From Muribaculaceae bacterium (lineage in GTDB: Bacteria > Bacteroidota > Bacteroidia > Bacteroidales > Muribaculaceae): DNA of 64,000 nt. The position numbers were made by a program, and so were the translations under genes. How positions within the stretch are numbered: the first letter of the stretch is position 1; each line of letters opens with the position of its first letter. Shown in pieces: positions 24,881-33,691 of this stretch. The DNA is taken from the NCBI GenBank assembly GCA_023667015.1, contig JAMPAX010000005.1, positions 1 to 64,000 on the forward strand. The letters are read 5' to 3'. The notes under the pieces were generated by a model. The model did no database searches. It saw nothing but the letters and a program-made list of their open reading frames with translations, and had not been told where the DNA came from.

Positions 24881-25786
24881 ATGAATAATGTAAAAAAGAT
24901 TAGAGCTGCCGTTGTAGGCTATGGCAATATCGGTCGATTCTCACTTGAGGCCCTTCTTGCTTCCCCGGATTTCGAAATCGCCGGTGTAGTACGTCGCGAT
25001 GCTTCCCTTCGCGACGATATCCCCGAAAATATCCCCGTTGTTGATAATATCGATAAGCTCGGCAATGTTGATGTAGCTATTCTTGCTACTCCCTCTCGCC
25101 GTGTTGAGGAGAATGCCTCTAAAATCCTCGCTAAGGGTATAAATACTGTAGACTCTTTTGATATCCACACTGAAATACCCGGACTGCGCTCCCGCCTCGC
25201 TAAGGTGGCTGCCGACAGCGGAGCTGTCAGCGTTATCTCCGCCGGATGGGATCCGGGTAGCGACTCTGTTGTCCGCACGCTTATGGAGGCTATAGCCCCC
25301 AAGGGTATCACCTGGACCAATTTTGGCCCCGGTATGAGCATGGGCCACACTGTGGCTGTTAAGGCTATCGAAGGAGTGAAGTCCGCTCTGTCAATGACTA
25401 TCCCGGTGGGTACGGGTATCCATCGCCGTATGGTATATGTAGAACTTCTCCCCGGCTACGATATCAAAGATGTGGCTGCTAAAATTAAGGCCGACCCCTA
25501 TTTCGCCTCCGATGAAACCCATGTTTTCGAAGTAGACTGCGTCGACAACCTTAAGGATATGGGCCATGGCGTCAATCTCGTGAGAAAGGGCGTCAGCGGT
25601 AAGACCCAAAATCAACTCCTCGAGTTCGACATGAAGATTAATAACCCTGCTCTCACAGGACAAATACTCGTATGTGCTGCCAGAGCCTCTATGCGTCTAA
25701 CCCCTGGATGCTACACTATGGTGGAAATACCCGTCATCGACCTCCTTCCCGGCTCTCGTGATGAATGGATCGGTCATTTGGTATAG
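24881..25786 (+). CDS. ddh: meso-Diaminopimelate D-dehydrogenase
   Basis: 301 residues. NADP-dependent one-step reductive amination of tetrahydrodipicolinate to meso-DAP, feeding both lysine and peptidoglycan. The N-terminal Rossmann motif is VVGYGNIGRFSLEAL (12-26) and the substrate-domain signatures SAGWDPGSDSVVRTLMEA and GPGMSMGHTVAVKAIEGVKSALSMTIPVGTGIHRRMVYVELLPG are as in known Ddh proteins. The stop TAG is directly followed by the ATG of ruvX with no spacer, so the two are cotranscribed and perhaps translationally coupled. Confidence 0.92.
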   Translation: MNNVKKIRAAVVGYGNIGRFSLEALLASPDFEIAGVVRRDASLRDDIPENIPVVDNIDKLGNVDVAILATPSRRVEENASKILAKGINTVDSFDIHTEIPGLRSRLAKVAADSGAVSVISAGWDPGSDSVVRTLMEAIAPKGITWTNFGPGMSMGHTVAVKAIEGVKSALSMTIPVGTGIHRRMVYVELLPGYDIKDVAAKIKADPYFASDETHVFEVDCVDNLKDMGHGVNLVRKGVSGKTQNQLLEFDMKINNPALTGQILVCAARASMRLTPGCYTMVEIPVIDLLPGSRDEWIGHLV

Positions 25787-26215
25787 ATGGGTAGAGTTTT
25801 AGCTATAGACTATGGTAAGAAAAGGTGCGGAGTGGCGGTTACCGACCCGCTCCGCATCTGTGCTAATGGTCTGCCGACACAGCGAGCTGTAGAGCTCATA
25901 CCTTTCCTTAAGGAATACTGCACAAATAATGTGGTAGACCTCATCATTGTGGGACTTCCGAAAACTCTCTCCGGCGAGGACTCCGAAAGCGCGAAATATA
26001 TAAAGCCATTCTTAGGACGCCTCGCCAAGGAGTTGCCTGAAATTCCCGTAGAGCGATTCGATGAGCGCTTCACCTCTACCATTGCCCACCGCGAAATGAT
26101 AGCCGGAGGAGTAAAGAAGAAAGACCGACAGCGCAAGGACCTTGCCGACCGCACCGCAGCCGTACTTATCCTTACCGACTGGCTTAATTCACATTTCGGC
26201 AAGGCCAAAATGTGA
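25787..26215 (+). CDS. ruvX: Holliday junction resolvase-like RuvX (YqgF)
   Basis: 142 residues of the RNase H-like YqgF fold. Catalytic acidic positions are seen in VLAIDYGKKRCGVAVTD (D8), in the VDLIIVGLPKTLSGEDSE segment and in the C-terminal DRTAAVLILTDWL (D126 region). The family acts on recombination intermediates and on 16S rRNA precursor processing (E. coli YqgF). Start codon immediately follows the ddh stop. Confidence 0.9.
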   Translation: MGRVLAIDYGKKRCGVAVTDPLRICANGLPTQRAVELIPFLKEYCTNNVVDLIIVGLPKTLSGEDSESAKYIKPFLGRLAKELPEIPVERFDERFTSTIAHREMIAGGVKKKDRQRKDLADRTAAVLILTDWLNSHFGKAKM

Positions 26216-26302
26216 ATGGTTGATGATTGATAGTTTATGGATGATGGTTCATGGATGAAAGATAGTTGATGCGTCACTATCAACAAAAAATTGGGTTTGG
26301 CA

Positions 26303-26332
26303 TTGCTGAATCCAATTTTTTTTGTAATTTTG
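26303..26332 (+). promoter_or_regulatory. rpmE promoter
   Basis: -7 box TAATTTTG (26325-26332) with TTGC 18 bp upstream (26303-26306). The start of transcription would be near 26340, ~63 nt before the start codon. Confidence 0.55.
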
Positions 26333-26402
26333 CGTGCCAAATGCGGTGGGATCGCGACCTGCCGCCTATTAATTAGTTTAATTTTAACTGCAGAAAATTA
26401 AA

Positions 26403-26657
26403 ATGAAAAAAGACATCCATCCCTCAAATTATCGTGAGGTAGTATTTAAGGATATGTCCAACGACGAGACTTTCATCACTCGTTCTACCGTAGCCTCCAA
26501 GGAGACTATCGAAATCGACGGCAAGGAATATCCCCTTGTAAAACTCGAAATCACCAGCTCCTCCCACCCCTTCTTCACCGGCAAGCAGAAACTCGTGGAC
26601 ACTGCCGGTCGTGTCGACAAGTTCCGCACTCGCTACGGCAACCGTATCAAGAAGTAA
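26403..26657 (+). CDS. rpmE2: 50S ribosomal protein L31 type B
   Basis: 84 residues, full length. [28 protein letters not shown] is the type B start; the zinc-binding cysteines of type A L31 are absent, so this is the zinc-independent paralogue common in Bacteroidetes. The C-terminus [28 protein letters not shown] is the family signature. Strong codon bias, its own promoter and its own terminator indicate an independent, highly expressed unit. Confidence 0.95.
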   Translation: MKKDIHPSNYREVVFKDMSNDETFITRSTVASKETIEIDGKEYPLVKLEITSSSHPFFTGKQKLVDTAGRVDKFRTRYGNRIKK

Positions 26658-26677
26658 AATCCAAGGACATAAGAAAA

Positions 26678-26710
26678 AAAGGTGGCAAGGCTCAAAGCCC
26701 TGCCACCTTT
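26678..26710 (+). terminator. rpmE terminator
   Basis: Inverted repeat with arms AAAGGTGGCA and TGCCACCTTT and an inner AGGCT/AGCC stem, 21 bp after the rpmE stop. Confidence 0.8.
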
Positions 26711-26781
26711 CATATATAGTACCACAGACGTCCCGACTGTGTAATTCACGGATAGCGTATAAACTTAGAAACTAATAAACC

Positions 26782-26813
26782 AACGAGGTTCGGGCCCGGG
26801 CCCGAACCTCGTT
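26782..26813 (-). terminator. GC-rich palindrome at the end of the PBP1A gene
   Basis: A 32-bp exact palindrome with a very GC-rich centre (GGGCCCGGGCCC) and AT-rich flanks that extend the pairing (AATAAAC/GTTTATT with a 2-base bulge), reaching into the stop codon of the minus-strand gene. Confidence 0.75.
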
Positions 26814-29260
26814 TATTCAAACGCGCCTTCTACAGCTTCGACTTCTTCTTCAACTTCTCCACCGCCACCGCCGGTCCACGTCTGGCCGCAATAAGTGAAC
26901 GATGCCGGGAAGTCAAATTTCGCATCCTGCTTATAGGGCAATTTAGGGTCGGAATATACTTTCCTCATATAGATACCATATATCGGCAACGCTGCCTTGG
27001 CACCCTGGCCGAAGGCCATAGAGTTGAAGCGTATCGTTCGCTCCTCGCCTCCTACCCATACTCCTGTCACCAGGTCCGGAGTGAAGCCCATAAACCAGGC
27101 ATCTGAGTTCGAGTTGGTAGTACCTGTCTTGCCTCCCATCTCAGCACTAATGCCATAGGAGCCTCGAAGCCCTCGTCCGGTACCGTTGTTGATTACGTTC
27201 ATCAGCATCTTCACCATATTGGCCGCTGCCGTCTCGTTGGTGACCTCTTCATGATGCGGCATCGCTGAGTATATCGGATTTCCCTGGTTGTCCTCTATGC
27301 GGGTGACAAATACCGGATCTACACGCAGACCATGATTGGAGAATGCTGAGTAAGCACTGACCATCTCCTTTACTGACACGTCGGCCGTTCCCAAGCAAAG
27401 GGGATAGGAGGGCTCAATATAGCCGGTGATGCCAAATACACGCATCTTTTTCACAAGGTTTGCCGGACGCAGATTATCGATGAGTTTTGCAGATATCCAG
27501 TTGTTGGATGTCGTGAGTGCCCATTGCAAGTCTACGCTCTGACCTACGCGACCACCACCGGAGTTGCGCGGTGCCCAGTTGCCAAAACGTGGCTGGGTGT
27601 TTAATATCGTAGAACATGGCGTGTATTCACCCTCCATTGCTAACGTATAGAGGAACGGCTTGACGGTGGAGCCTATCTGACGCTTTCCCTGTCCGGCCAT
27701 GTCATACTGGAAGTGGGTATAATCGGGACCTCCTACGTAGGCCTTGACATATCCCGTAGTTGGATCCATGCTGACAAGGCCTGTGCGAAGGATACTCTTC
27801 ATGTATAATAATGAGTCATAGGGAGACATGACCATGGTTTTTGTGCCGGGTCGTATCTTGCCGTTTTCGCGTACGTATGCAAAGACGTCCATGCTATATT
27901 TCTCTTTGAATGAACGGCGAATCTCCTCTTCGGGTATTCCGGCATCTTTCATAGTGCGCCAGCGCGATGTCTGCTTCATGGCGGCCTCTGTATAAGCCTT
28001 GGCTTGCGAGGTACTGACGCCGGGAGTGGCGTATGGACCGTAGGGACTGCCACGCTTCTCAGAAGCAAAGGCAGGTTGGAGAGTGCCTCCAAGATGTTGG
28101 TTTACGGCCTCTTCGGCATATTCCTGCATCTTGACGTCGATGGTGGTGTAGATTCTGAGTCCATCGGTGTAGAGGTTATATAAGGAGCCATCGGGCTTGG
28201 GATTCTTGTCGATCCAGCCATATAGTGGATTATTTTCCCATTGAGTAGAATCAGTAGTGTAGTTGCCGTAGGCAATGTTGTATGCTAATTCTGAGCCATA
28301 CTCAGAGCGGTTTGGCTTCGTAGGCTTGTGGGCAGTCATCATCTTGCGGATCGCCTCGCGGAAGTAGGGAGCTCCTCCTTCGTGGAAGTCTACCTTATGA
28401 TAGTCTATCTCCATTGGCAACTGCTTTAGAGAGTCGGCATCAGCCTGGCTGAGTTTGCCGGCTTTTGCCATCTGGTCGAGTACCACATTGCGGCGGTCGC
28501 GAACCCTGTCAGGATGACGAAGCGGATTATAGTAGCTCGGATTCTTGAGCATACCGATGAGTACTGCTGCCTCTTCTGCACGAAGTGCCGATGGTTCTTT
28601 GCCGAAATATACGTTGGCTGCAGTCTTGATACCCACGGCGTTGTTTAGAAAGTCAAACCTATTGAGATACATCCCCATGATCTCTTCCTTGGTATAGAAT
28701 CGCTCCAGCTTGATGGCTATCATCCATTCGATAGGCTTCTGCATCGCGCGCTTGAAGATATTGCGTGAGGGCTGCGAGTAAAGCTGCTTGGCAAGCTGCT
28801 GAGTGATGGTCGAGCCGCCTCCGGAGGACTTGTCGCCCATCATCAGTGTCTTCACCGCTGTTCGTCCTAATGCCATGAAGTCAATGCCGGAATGAGATTC
28901 GAAGCGGACATCCTCGGTGGATATTAATGCGTCTATGACGTAGGGCGATACACTCTCGTAGTCGTTGTTGACACGATTGGCATTGCCCTCAAAGTAGCGC
29001 CCAAGCTCAGTAGTGCCATCGGAAGCATAGACTACTGACGCTAACTTCGAATGAGGATCCTCCAACTCTTCGATTGGTGGCATATAGCCAATTACTCCGT
29101 TGTATATCAATAGCAACAGTACGGCAATTACCACTCCCAAGCCAAGAAATGATCCCCATAGCCATCTGACTATTTTCTGAGTACTGGCACGCCTGCGCAT
29201 GTCGTTGCTCAATATATCGTTCCGGTCATTATTGTCCGAATGATGTCTCTTATCGCTCAT
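26813..29260 (-). CDS. Class A penicillin-binding protein (PBP1A family)
   Basis: 815 residues. A short cytoplasmic tail, one membrane anchor (about 30-52), a family-51 glycosyltransferase domain (about 85-280, with ISTEDVRFESHSGID and GGSTITQQLAKQL, the catalytic Glu in the first) and a transpeptidase domain from about 490. Catalytic motifs: SxxK in GSTVKPFLY, SxN in TTSNNWISAKL and KTGTTNSN. It polymerises and cross-links peptidoglycan; the nearby ddh supplies the meso-DAP being cross-linked. The last residues are an acidic/glycine tail (GGGGGEVEEEVEAVEGAFE). Transcribed from the region containing palindromic element copy 2. Confidence 0.93.
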   Translation of the reverse strand: MSDKRHHSDNNDRNDILSNDMRRRASTQKIVRWLWGSFLGLGVVIAVLLLLIYNGVIGYMPPIEELEDPHSKLASVVYASDGTTELGRYFEGNANRVNNDYESVSPYVIDALISTEDVRFESHSGIDFMALGRTAVKTLMMGDKSSGGGSTITQQLAKQLYSQPSRNIFKRAMQKPIEWMIAIKLERFYTKEEIMGMYLNRFDFLNNAVGIKTAANVYFGKEPSALRAEEAAVLIGMLKNPSYYNPLRHPDRVRDRRNVVLDQMAKAGKLSQADADSLKQLPMEIDYHKVDFHEGGAPYFREAIRKMMTAHKPTKPNRSEYGSELAYNIAYGNYTTDSTQWENNPLYGWIDKNPKPDGSLYNLYTDGLRIYTTIDVKMQEYAEEAVNQHLGGTLQPAFASEKRGSPYGPYATPGVSTSQAKAYTEAAMKQTSRWRTMKDAGIPEEEIRRSFKEKYSMDVFAYVRENGKIRPGTKTMVMSPYDSLLYMKSILRTGLVSMDPTTGYVKAYVGGPDYTHFQYDMAGQGKRQIGSTVKPFLYTLAMEGEYTPCSTILNTQPRFGNWAPRNSGGGRVGQSVDLQWALTTSNNWISAKLIDNLRPANLVKKMRVFGITGYIEPSYPLCLGTADVSVKEMVSAYSAFSNHGLRVDPVFVTRIEDNQGNPIYSAMPHHEEVTNETAAANMVKMLMNVINNGTGRGLRGSYGISAEMGGKTGTTNSNSDAWFMGFTPDLVTGVWVGGEERTIRFNSMAFGQGAKAALPIYGIYMRKVYSDPKLPYKQDAKFDFPASFTYCGQTWTGGGGGEVEEEVEAVEGAFE

Positions 29261-29317
29261 ATGATAAACTCTTATGTGAGTAAAATTTTGTCAGTAGCCA
29301 TGTTCCTACGGCATACC

Positions 29318-29478
29318 TATGTAGATGGTCGATTTAAATTTAAACTTTATGCGCGGTTATTTTTGTGACAGTTTCTTCACTCGAAGAAGGAATAATGCAG
29401 GCATTATGACTTATGAGAGGGGAGAAAATGTCCAAAAAGAACAAGCAGAAAGTTTGAATTGTAATCGAACTCTACTTA
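29318..29478 (+). mobile_element. Palindromic MITE-like element, copy 2
   Basis: 161 bp, the same length as copy 1 and about 90% identical to it by eye, with termini TATGTAG and CTACTTA and the same central ATAATGC...GCATTAT. It lies 58 bp upstream of the PBP1A start, in the likely promoter region. A second repeat family (29481-29519) begins 2 bp after its right end. Confidence 0.8.
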
Positions 29479-29480
29479 AT

Positions 29481-29519
29481 GAAGTGATTTAAACTTTTTC
29501 AAATGCAAGATTAATAAAT
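29481..29519 (+). repeat. Short intergenic repeat, copy B
   Basis: Same sequence as 72-34 read on the minus strand. Degenerate relatives of its GAAGTG(A)TTTAAA head recur inverted at about 29545-29557 and 29572-29584, so 29479-29600 is a cluster of these units. Confidence 0.6.
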
Positions 29520-29640
29520 ATTGCGTATGAAGAAAACATATTTAAACACTTCTTTAGTTTTCGTAAAAAATTTAAATTACTTCAATATGCAAAATTAATA
29601 CTTCTGCTCCGATTCTCCAAATTTAAAACATTCCACCACC

Positions 29641-29732
29641 CCCAATTATCCCCAATTATCCCCAATTATCCCAAACCTCTATCTCCCAAACCTCCCATCT
29701 TTTCCAAACCTCCCAAGCTTCCCATCATTTCC
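29641..29732. repeat. C-rich tandem repeats upstream of the hemerythrin-domain gene
   Basis: Three exact 10-bp copies of CCCAATTATC (29641-29670) followed by degenerate units of the CCAAACCTCCCAT type to about 29732. With the repeats before it and the promoter after it, this accounts for most of the 685-bp gap 29261-29945. Confidence 0.75.
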
Positions 29733-29756
29733 GCTCAATATACCATCTATTGGGTA

Positions 29757-29787
29757 TTGCACCCTCCAATTTATAGTTGTAATTTTG
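29757..29787 (+). promoter_or_regulatory. Promoter of the hemerythrin-domain gene
   Basis: TTGC (29757-29760), 19 bp, then TAATTTTG (29780-29787). Transcription would start near 29795, leaving an unusually long leader of ~150 nt. Confidence 0.55.
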
Positions 29788-29945
29788 CATCGTGTTAGTA
29801 ACGACGGAGGTTCCCCTCCTGTTTTTAGAGTTTAGTGAGGTATTATTGGGGCGGGGCTCTCTGAGCGTCGCCGCTCCCTCATGTCTTGACCCTGTTTGTT
29901 TTATTGGCCTATTAGGCTTTTGATGTTGACTATTTTTATTTTCTT

Positions 29946-30662
29946 ATGAAGTATACTCCCTCCGATAAGATGATCTCTTTGATTGCCGATGACTATCGCC
30001 TCATACAGGTAATGAGCCGCTTCGGCATTCGTATGGGTTTCGGCGACAAATCTGTGGCCGAGGTCTGCGAAGACTGTGGCGTAGATTGCCGGACTTTTAT
30101 CACCATTGTCAATTTCGTGGCTTCCGGACATAGTCATCTCGATGTCTCTGTCGACATCAGCCTTGAGTCTCTTATGCACTATCTGCGTCAGAGCCATGTA
30201 TATTTCCTTGAGTATTTCCTCCCTACCGTTCGCCGCAAACTCCTCGATGGAATAAAGCTACGTACTTCGGATGTTTCGTTCCTCATTCTGAAGTTTTTCG
30301 ATGAATATACAACGGAGGTGGAACATCATATGGACTTCGAAGAGAAAACTATCTTCGTTTACGTCAATGCTCTGCTTAATGGTGAGCCTACTGAGAAGTT
30401 CCAAATCGCTACATACAGTGATAACCACGACCAAGTATGCTCGAAGCTCAAGGAACTCAAAAACATCATCATAAAGTATTGTCCGCAAGATGCCGACGCT
30501 AACCTTCTAAATGCTGCCCTCTACGATATCTATAGATGTGAGGAGGAGCTCGAAAGCCATTCTCATGTTGAGGACTTCCTTCTGGTGCCCGCTATTCGTC
30601 GACTTGAAAGTAAGTTTGATTCTGCTGCTGAATGTACTGTTGATGCTGTAAAAATTGATTAA
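29946..30662 (+). CDS. Hemerythrin-domain protein
   Basis: 238 residues, cytoplasmic. The C-terminal ~165 residues form a hemerythrin-like helical bundle with the expected metal-binding pattern: H84 (RQSHVYFL), H127/H128 plus E132-E133 (EVEHHMDFEEKTIF), H161 (DNHDQV) and H205/H207 with D210 (ESHSHVEDFLLVPAIRRL). The first ~60 residues contain a CEDCGVDC segment and resemble the N-terminal part of YtfE/ScdA-type iron-cluster repair proteins, although the match is loose. Likely roles are oxygen or nitric oxide sensing or di-iron protection. Ten bases separate it from the response-regulator gene downstream, so they form an operon. Confidence 0.75.
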   Translation: MKYTPSDKMISLIADDYRLIQVMSRFGIRMGFGDKSVAEVCEDCGVDCRTFITIVNFVASGHSHLDVSVDISLESLMHYLRQSHVYFLEYFLPTVRRKLLDGIKLRTSDVSFLILKFFDEYTTEVEHHMDFEEKTIFVYVNALLNGEPTEKFQIATYSDNHDQVCSKLKELKNIIIKYCPQDADANLLNAALYDIYRCEEELESHSHVEDFLLVPAIRRLESKFDSAAECTVDAVKID

Positions 30663-30672
30663 TTGTTGAGTA

Positions 30673-31266
30673 ATGGACAAGCTGAGCTTTCTGATAGCAG
30701 AATCTTCCCCCATTGTTGCCGCCGGCCTCTCCTACTGCCTGCGGCGCTTACCAGGCGTGCAAGCAACTGCATCGGAAGTGGCTACTCTTGATGACCTCCG
30801 ACAATCAATGGCTACTATGACCCCCTCAGTGGTGGTGGTCAACCCGGCTTTCGGTGGTGTCTTCGACCCCGACAAGTTTCGCAATGAGTTCCCCGGCGAC
30901 TATAAGCTTATAGCAATAGACCTTCATCATTTGCAACCTACCACACGTGTACTGTACGACCAGACCATATCTATAATCGATGATATTCCTACCATGGCCT
31001 CCAAAGTCTCAGACATTTTCTCCCATGTCCCGGATGAACTGACATCGGATGAAGAACAACTTTCAAAGCGAGAAAAGGAGATAGTAGCATTGGTAGTCAA
31101 AGGAATGACAAATAAAGAGATTTCTGAAAAGCTCTTCATCTCAATCCATACGGTCACCACTCATCGACGCAACATAGCCAGAAAGTTGCAAATTCACAGT
31201 GCAACAGGCCTAACAATCTACGCCATAGTAAACCACCTCGTAGACATCACCGACCTAAATCTATAG
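30673..31266 (+). CDS. LuxR/NarL-type regulator with atypical receiver domain
   Basis: 197 residues. Residues 1-125 have receiver-like spacing (LSFLIAESSPIVAAGLSYCL... SVVVVNPAFGG), but the phospho-acceptor Asp position is Asn (N57) and the acidic pair near 10-12 is reduced to E10-S11, so classical phosphorylation is unlikely. Residues about 132-190 are a LuxR helix-turn-helix (LSKREKEIVALVVKGMTNKEISEKLFISIHTVTTHRRNIARKL). It probably binds DNA constitutively or under a ligand or protein partner; the cotranscribed hemerythrin protein is the obvious candidate partner (inference). No sensor kinase is adjacent. Confidence 0.8.
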   Translation: MDKLSFLIAESSPIVAAGLSYCLRRLPGVQATASEVATLDDLRQSMATMTPSVVVVNPAFGGVFDPDKFRNEFPGDYKLIAIDLHHLQPTTRVLYDQTISIIDDIPTMASKVSDIFSHVPDELTSDEEQLSKREKEIVALVVKGMTNKEISEKLFISIHTVTTHRRNIARKLQIHSATGLTIYAIVNHLVDITDLNL

Positions 31267-31330
31267 CACCTTCTCCCTCTATTCTGGAGCTTAATCTTAA
31301 GGATAATGCACGGCAGGCTTTCCCGTTTCC

Positions 31331-31900
31331 TTATCGAGTAGTCTTCTCTACTGAGAAGCCGAATTTCCCGAGTATTCCCCCCAATGAATAGTAGTGTCCA
31401 TGGGAATAGGCTATCAGGCCGGCGTCTTCAAACCGGAATTTGCCGCTTTCAGTGTCGAGCCATCTGCTGTCGGCCCTGACGTTGATGACTTCGGCGATAA
31501 GCATGTCGTGGCTCCCTAAGTGCATTATCTCTTTGACTTTGCATTCTATGCTTAGAGGCGATTGCTCTATCGTCGGGGAGGATATTTTCTCCCCGGGAAG
31601 TGGCGTAAGCCCCGTGGCCTCCCATTTATTGATGTCACGACCGGATCGCACTCCGCAGTAGTCTACGGCTCGTACCATCTCTTCTGTGGTCAGATTCACA
31701 GTGAATTCCATCGTTCGGAGTATCTCCGTATACGAAGCCCGTTCGGGACGCACAGATATTGACAACATCGGTGGATTCGTGCATATTGTCCCTACCCATG
31801 CTATTGTCAATGTGTTCCATGTCTCTCTGCTGTCGCCGACGCTTACCAATACCGCCGGCACCGGATTCAGCATTGTGCCCGGTTTCCATGATATCTTCAT
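31331..31900 (-). CDS. Flavin reductase family protein
   Basis: 189 residues with the flavin-reductase-like (split-barrel) fold: NTLTIAWVGTICTNPPMLSISVRPERASYTEILRTMEFTVNLTTEEM matches the FMN-binding core, and HDMLIAEVINVRAD the second conserved strand. It transfers electrons from NAD(P)H to FMN or binds FMN itself; the specific partner is not evident. It is 19 bp downstream of the DUF3943 gene on the same strand. Confidence 0.82.
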   Translation of the reverse strand: MKISWKPGTMLNPVPAVLVSVGDSRETWNTLTIAWVGTICTNPPMLSISVRPERASYTEILRTMEFTVNLTTEEMVRAVDYCGVRSGRDINKWEATGLTPLPGEKISSPTIEQSPLSIECKVKEIMHLGSHDMLIAEVINVRADSRWLDTESGKFRFEDAGLIAYSHGHYYSLGGILGKFGFSVEKTTR

Positions 31901-31919
31901 GTCTGCAAATTTACGTATT

Positions 31920-33473
31920 TTATAGCTTATATGAAAACATAAAGCGAAGTGACATTGTCGTTGATTTTACATCCGGAAAGTCGCGATAATGGGTCGACCG
32001 GAAATAATTATTGAACGCTACTGTTCCATATAGTCGCTTCCAAAGCCTGACGTCCAGACGAGCTTCTGTCACATTGAAGGTGGCTACACTGTGATCCCCC
32101 TGTACATTTAACGTCCTGAAATTGATCCTCGCCAGATCGGTCCCCTCGCGATAGCCTCTCCATGAAAATAGTCGATAATATTCATTTGCTAACGATAAGG
32201 ATAATAAATCCTTATGAACTACAAGATTTAGTCCGGCCTTGATGGAGAAGCCGGAGGCCCAGTTGTAGTTGCGCTCATCGGTGCGGTAATGGTCGGAGAG
32301 TATGCCTCCCAGGATGACTACGTTGGCATGAGCATACGCGTCAAATACCATCTTGCGGTGTTCTACATCCTGAAACATAAATCCTGCGCCTAGCGATGCA
32401 GGAATACCCAATTTGTAAGGCACTTTCTCAATCTGATCCAGAGTGTCAGAGTCGTAGAAGTCGAAATGCTGGTAGAGGCCGATGCTACCTCGACTACGAT
32501 AATTGTCGAACAATTCACGGGCAAGGAGTCGTCCTTTGATTTGAAATTGTGTCAGAAAGGGCTGACTGCGCATTATCTGCATCTCTCCCTTCACGGTGAA
32601 GTAGTCGTACGGTTTTGTGGACTTTACTTCAAAGCGGTCGCCATATTCCATGTCTAATTGGATAGCCAACCCGGGATGGGTATGGCGGAAGAGTCCTTGG
32701 AATTCCAACAGCTTCATGCCTAAGCTCAGGCGTGCTGAGAAATTCGGCTTGCCGAAGACACGCCCCGGTGTGGAGGATGTACGCCAGGCTTGTCCGGTCA
32801 CGATTCTGTTGAAGCTCCTTATCGGGTCAACTATAAATATGGCTGCCTCGCGACTGAAGCGTTCGGCTCCGGTGGTCCGATCGTCAATCAGTGCATCGGA
32901 GGCTCGAAAGAGAACTTCTCCAATTGCCGCCCCACCGATAGGGGTAGCAATGAAATCGTTGGTAGAGGGATACTCGCATTCCATGAAATACTCCCACATG
33001 AAGCTACCTCCGATGGCAAAGAGTTCCGATTGCCAGAAGTTGTAGCCGTTAGACCTTCCTGCATTATAAAAAAGACTACCATTGTAGGGATGGAAGAAGG
33101 TGTTGGTGCCGAGCTTGTCGTTGTCCCAGATGAATCCATGCTTGAAGTTCTCCTTTATCGAATTTAATGTGATATAGGCAAAGTCTCCCTTTTTGATGTA
33201 TCTATCAAAGGCCCACAGTCCGATATTAAACCCCACTACTTCCCCTGAGGCTCTCCAGAAGTGTTTCTTGGAATAATAATTTAAGGAATCGATGGAGTCG
33301 GGAGGTTCCGGAGGGACTACGCTATGATGCATAGGAATCTGTGCACGTAGGGGAGAACTCGTGAGCATAGCCGAAATCACCATTAATAAGACAGTGAGCA
33401 ATACCGGCATCGGTAGCCCGACGGCGCGGAGGTCAACGATTGTCCTATGGAGGTTTTCTCTTTTGGTGCTCAT
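31920..33473 (-). CDS. DUF3943 outer-membrane-associated protein
   Basis: 517 residues. A signal peptide with a late hydrophobic core (about 20-44) ends near SSPLRAQ. The remainder matches the Bacteroidetes family DUF3943: WRASGEVVGFNIGLWAFDRYI, HPYNGSLFYNAGRSNGYNFWQSE, FIATPIGGAAIGEVLFRASD, and C-terminal alternating strands ending in MSLRFMFSYKL, consistent with an outer-membrane beta-barrel (aromatic residue near the C-terminus). Function unknown. Forms a pair with the flavin reductase gene; the next gene upstream is separated by a terminator at 33625-33657. Confidence 0.75.
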   Translation of the reverse strand: MSTKRENLHRTIVDLRAVGLPMPVLLTVLLMVISAMLTSSPLRAQIPMHHSVVPPEPPDSIDSLNYYSKKHFWRASGEVVGFNIGLWAFDRYIKKGDFAYITLNSIKENFKHGFIWDNDKLGTNTFFHPYNGSLFYNAGRSNGYNFWQSELFAIGGSFMWEYFMECEYPSTNDFIATPIGGAAIGEVLFRASDALIDDRTTGAERFSREAAIFIVDPIRSFNRIVTGQAWRTSSTPGRVFGKPNFSARLSLGMKLLEFQGLFRHTHPGLAIQLDMEYGDRFEVKSTKPYDYFTVKGEMQIMRSQPFLTQFQIKGRLLARELFDNYRSRGSIGLYQHFDFYDSDTLDQIEKVPYKLGIPASLGAGFMFQDVEHRKMVFDAYAHANVVILGGILSDHYRTDERNYNWASGFSIKAGLNLVVHKDLLSLSLANEYYRLFSWRGYREGTDLARINFRTLNVQGDHSVATFNVTEARLDVRLWKRLYGTVAFNNYFRSTHYRDFPDVKSTTMSLRFMFSYKL

Positions 33474-33583
33474 GGCAGTTCAGTTTAGCAGTTTCTATCC
33501 TTAGAGGATAGTGTGGATATAATGGTTTCGTTGTAATTATAACAATCGAATGCCAAAGTTGGATTAAGGAATTTTAATCTCGT

Positions 33584-33629
33584 CATAATGACAAAATGAC
33601 ATAATGACAAAATGCCAAAATGACAAAGG
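33584..33629. repeat. 16-bp tandem repeat
   Basis: 2.5 copies of CATAATGACAAAATGA in the gap between the DUF3943 gene and the phosphohexomutase terminator. No promoter is apparent inside it. Confidence 0.6.
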
Positions 33630-33657
33630 AGCCGACGGAATCTCCGTCAGCTCCTTT
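33625..33657 (-). terminator. Terminator of the phosphohexomutase gene
   Basis: 15-bp arms (33625-33639, 33643-33657) with one G-U wobble on the minus-strand transcript; T-runs on both sides; 34 bp beyond the stop codon. Confidence 0.75.
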
Positions 33658-33691
33658 TTTATAAGATTTATAAGAATCCTTCTCTCATCTC

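Noticed and set aside
29261..29945. Hidden gene or RNA in the 685-bp gap
   Set aside because: The gap is explained by repeats and a promoter; no conserved RNA fold (riboswitch, tmRNA, RNase P, SRP) or coding frame was recognised.
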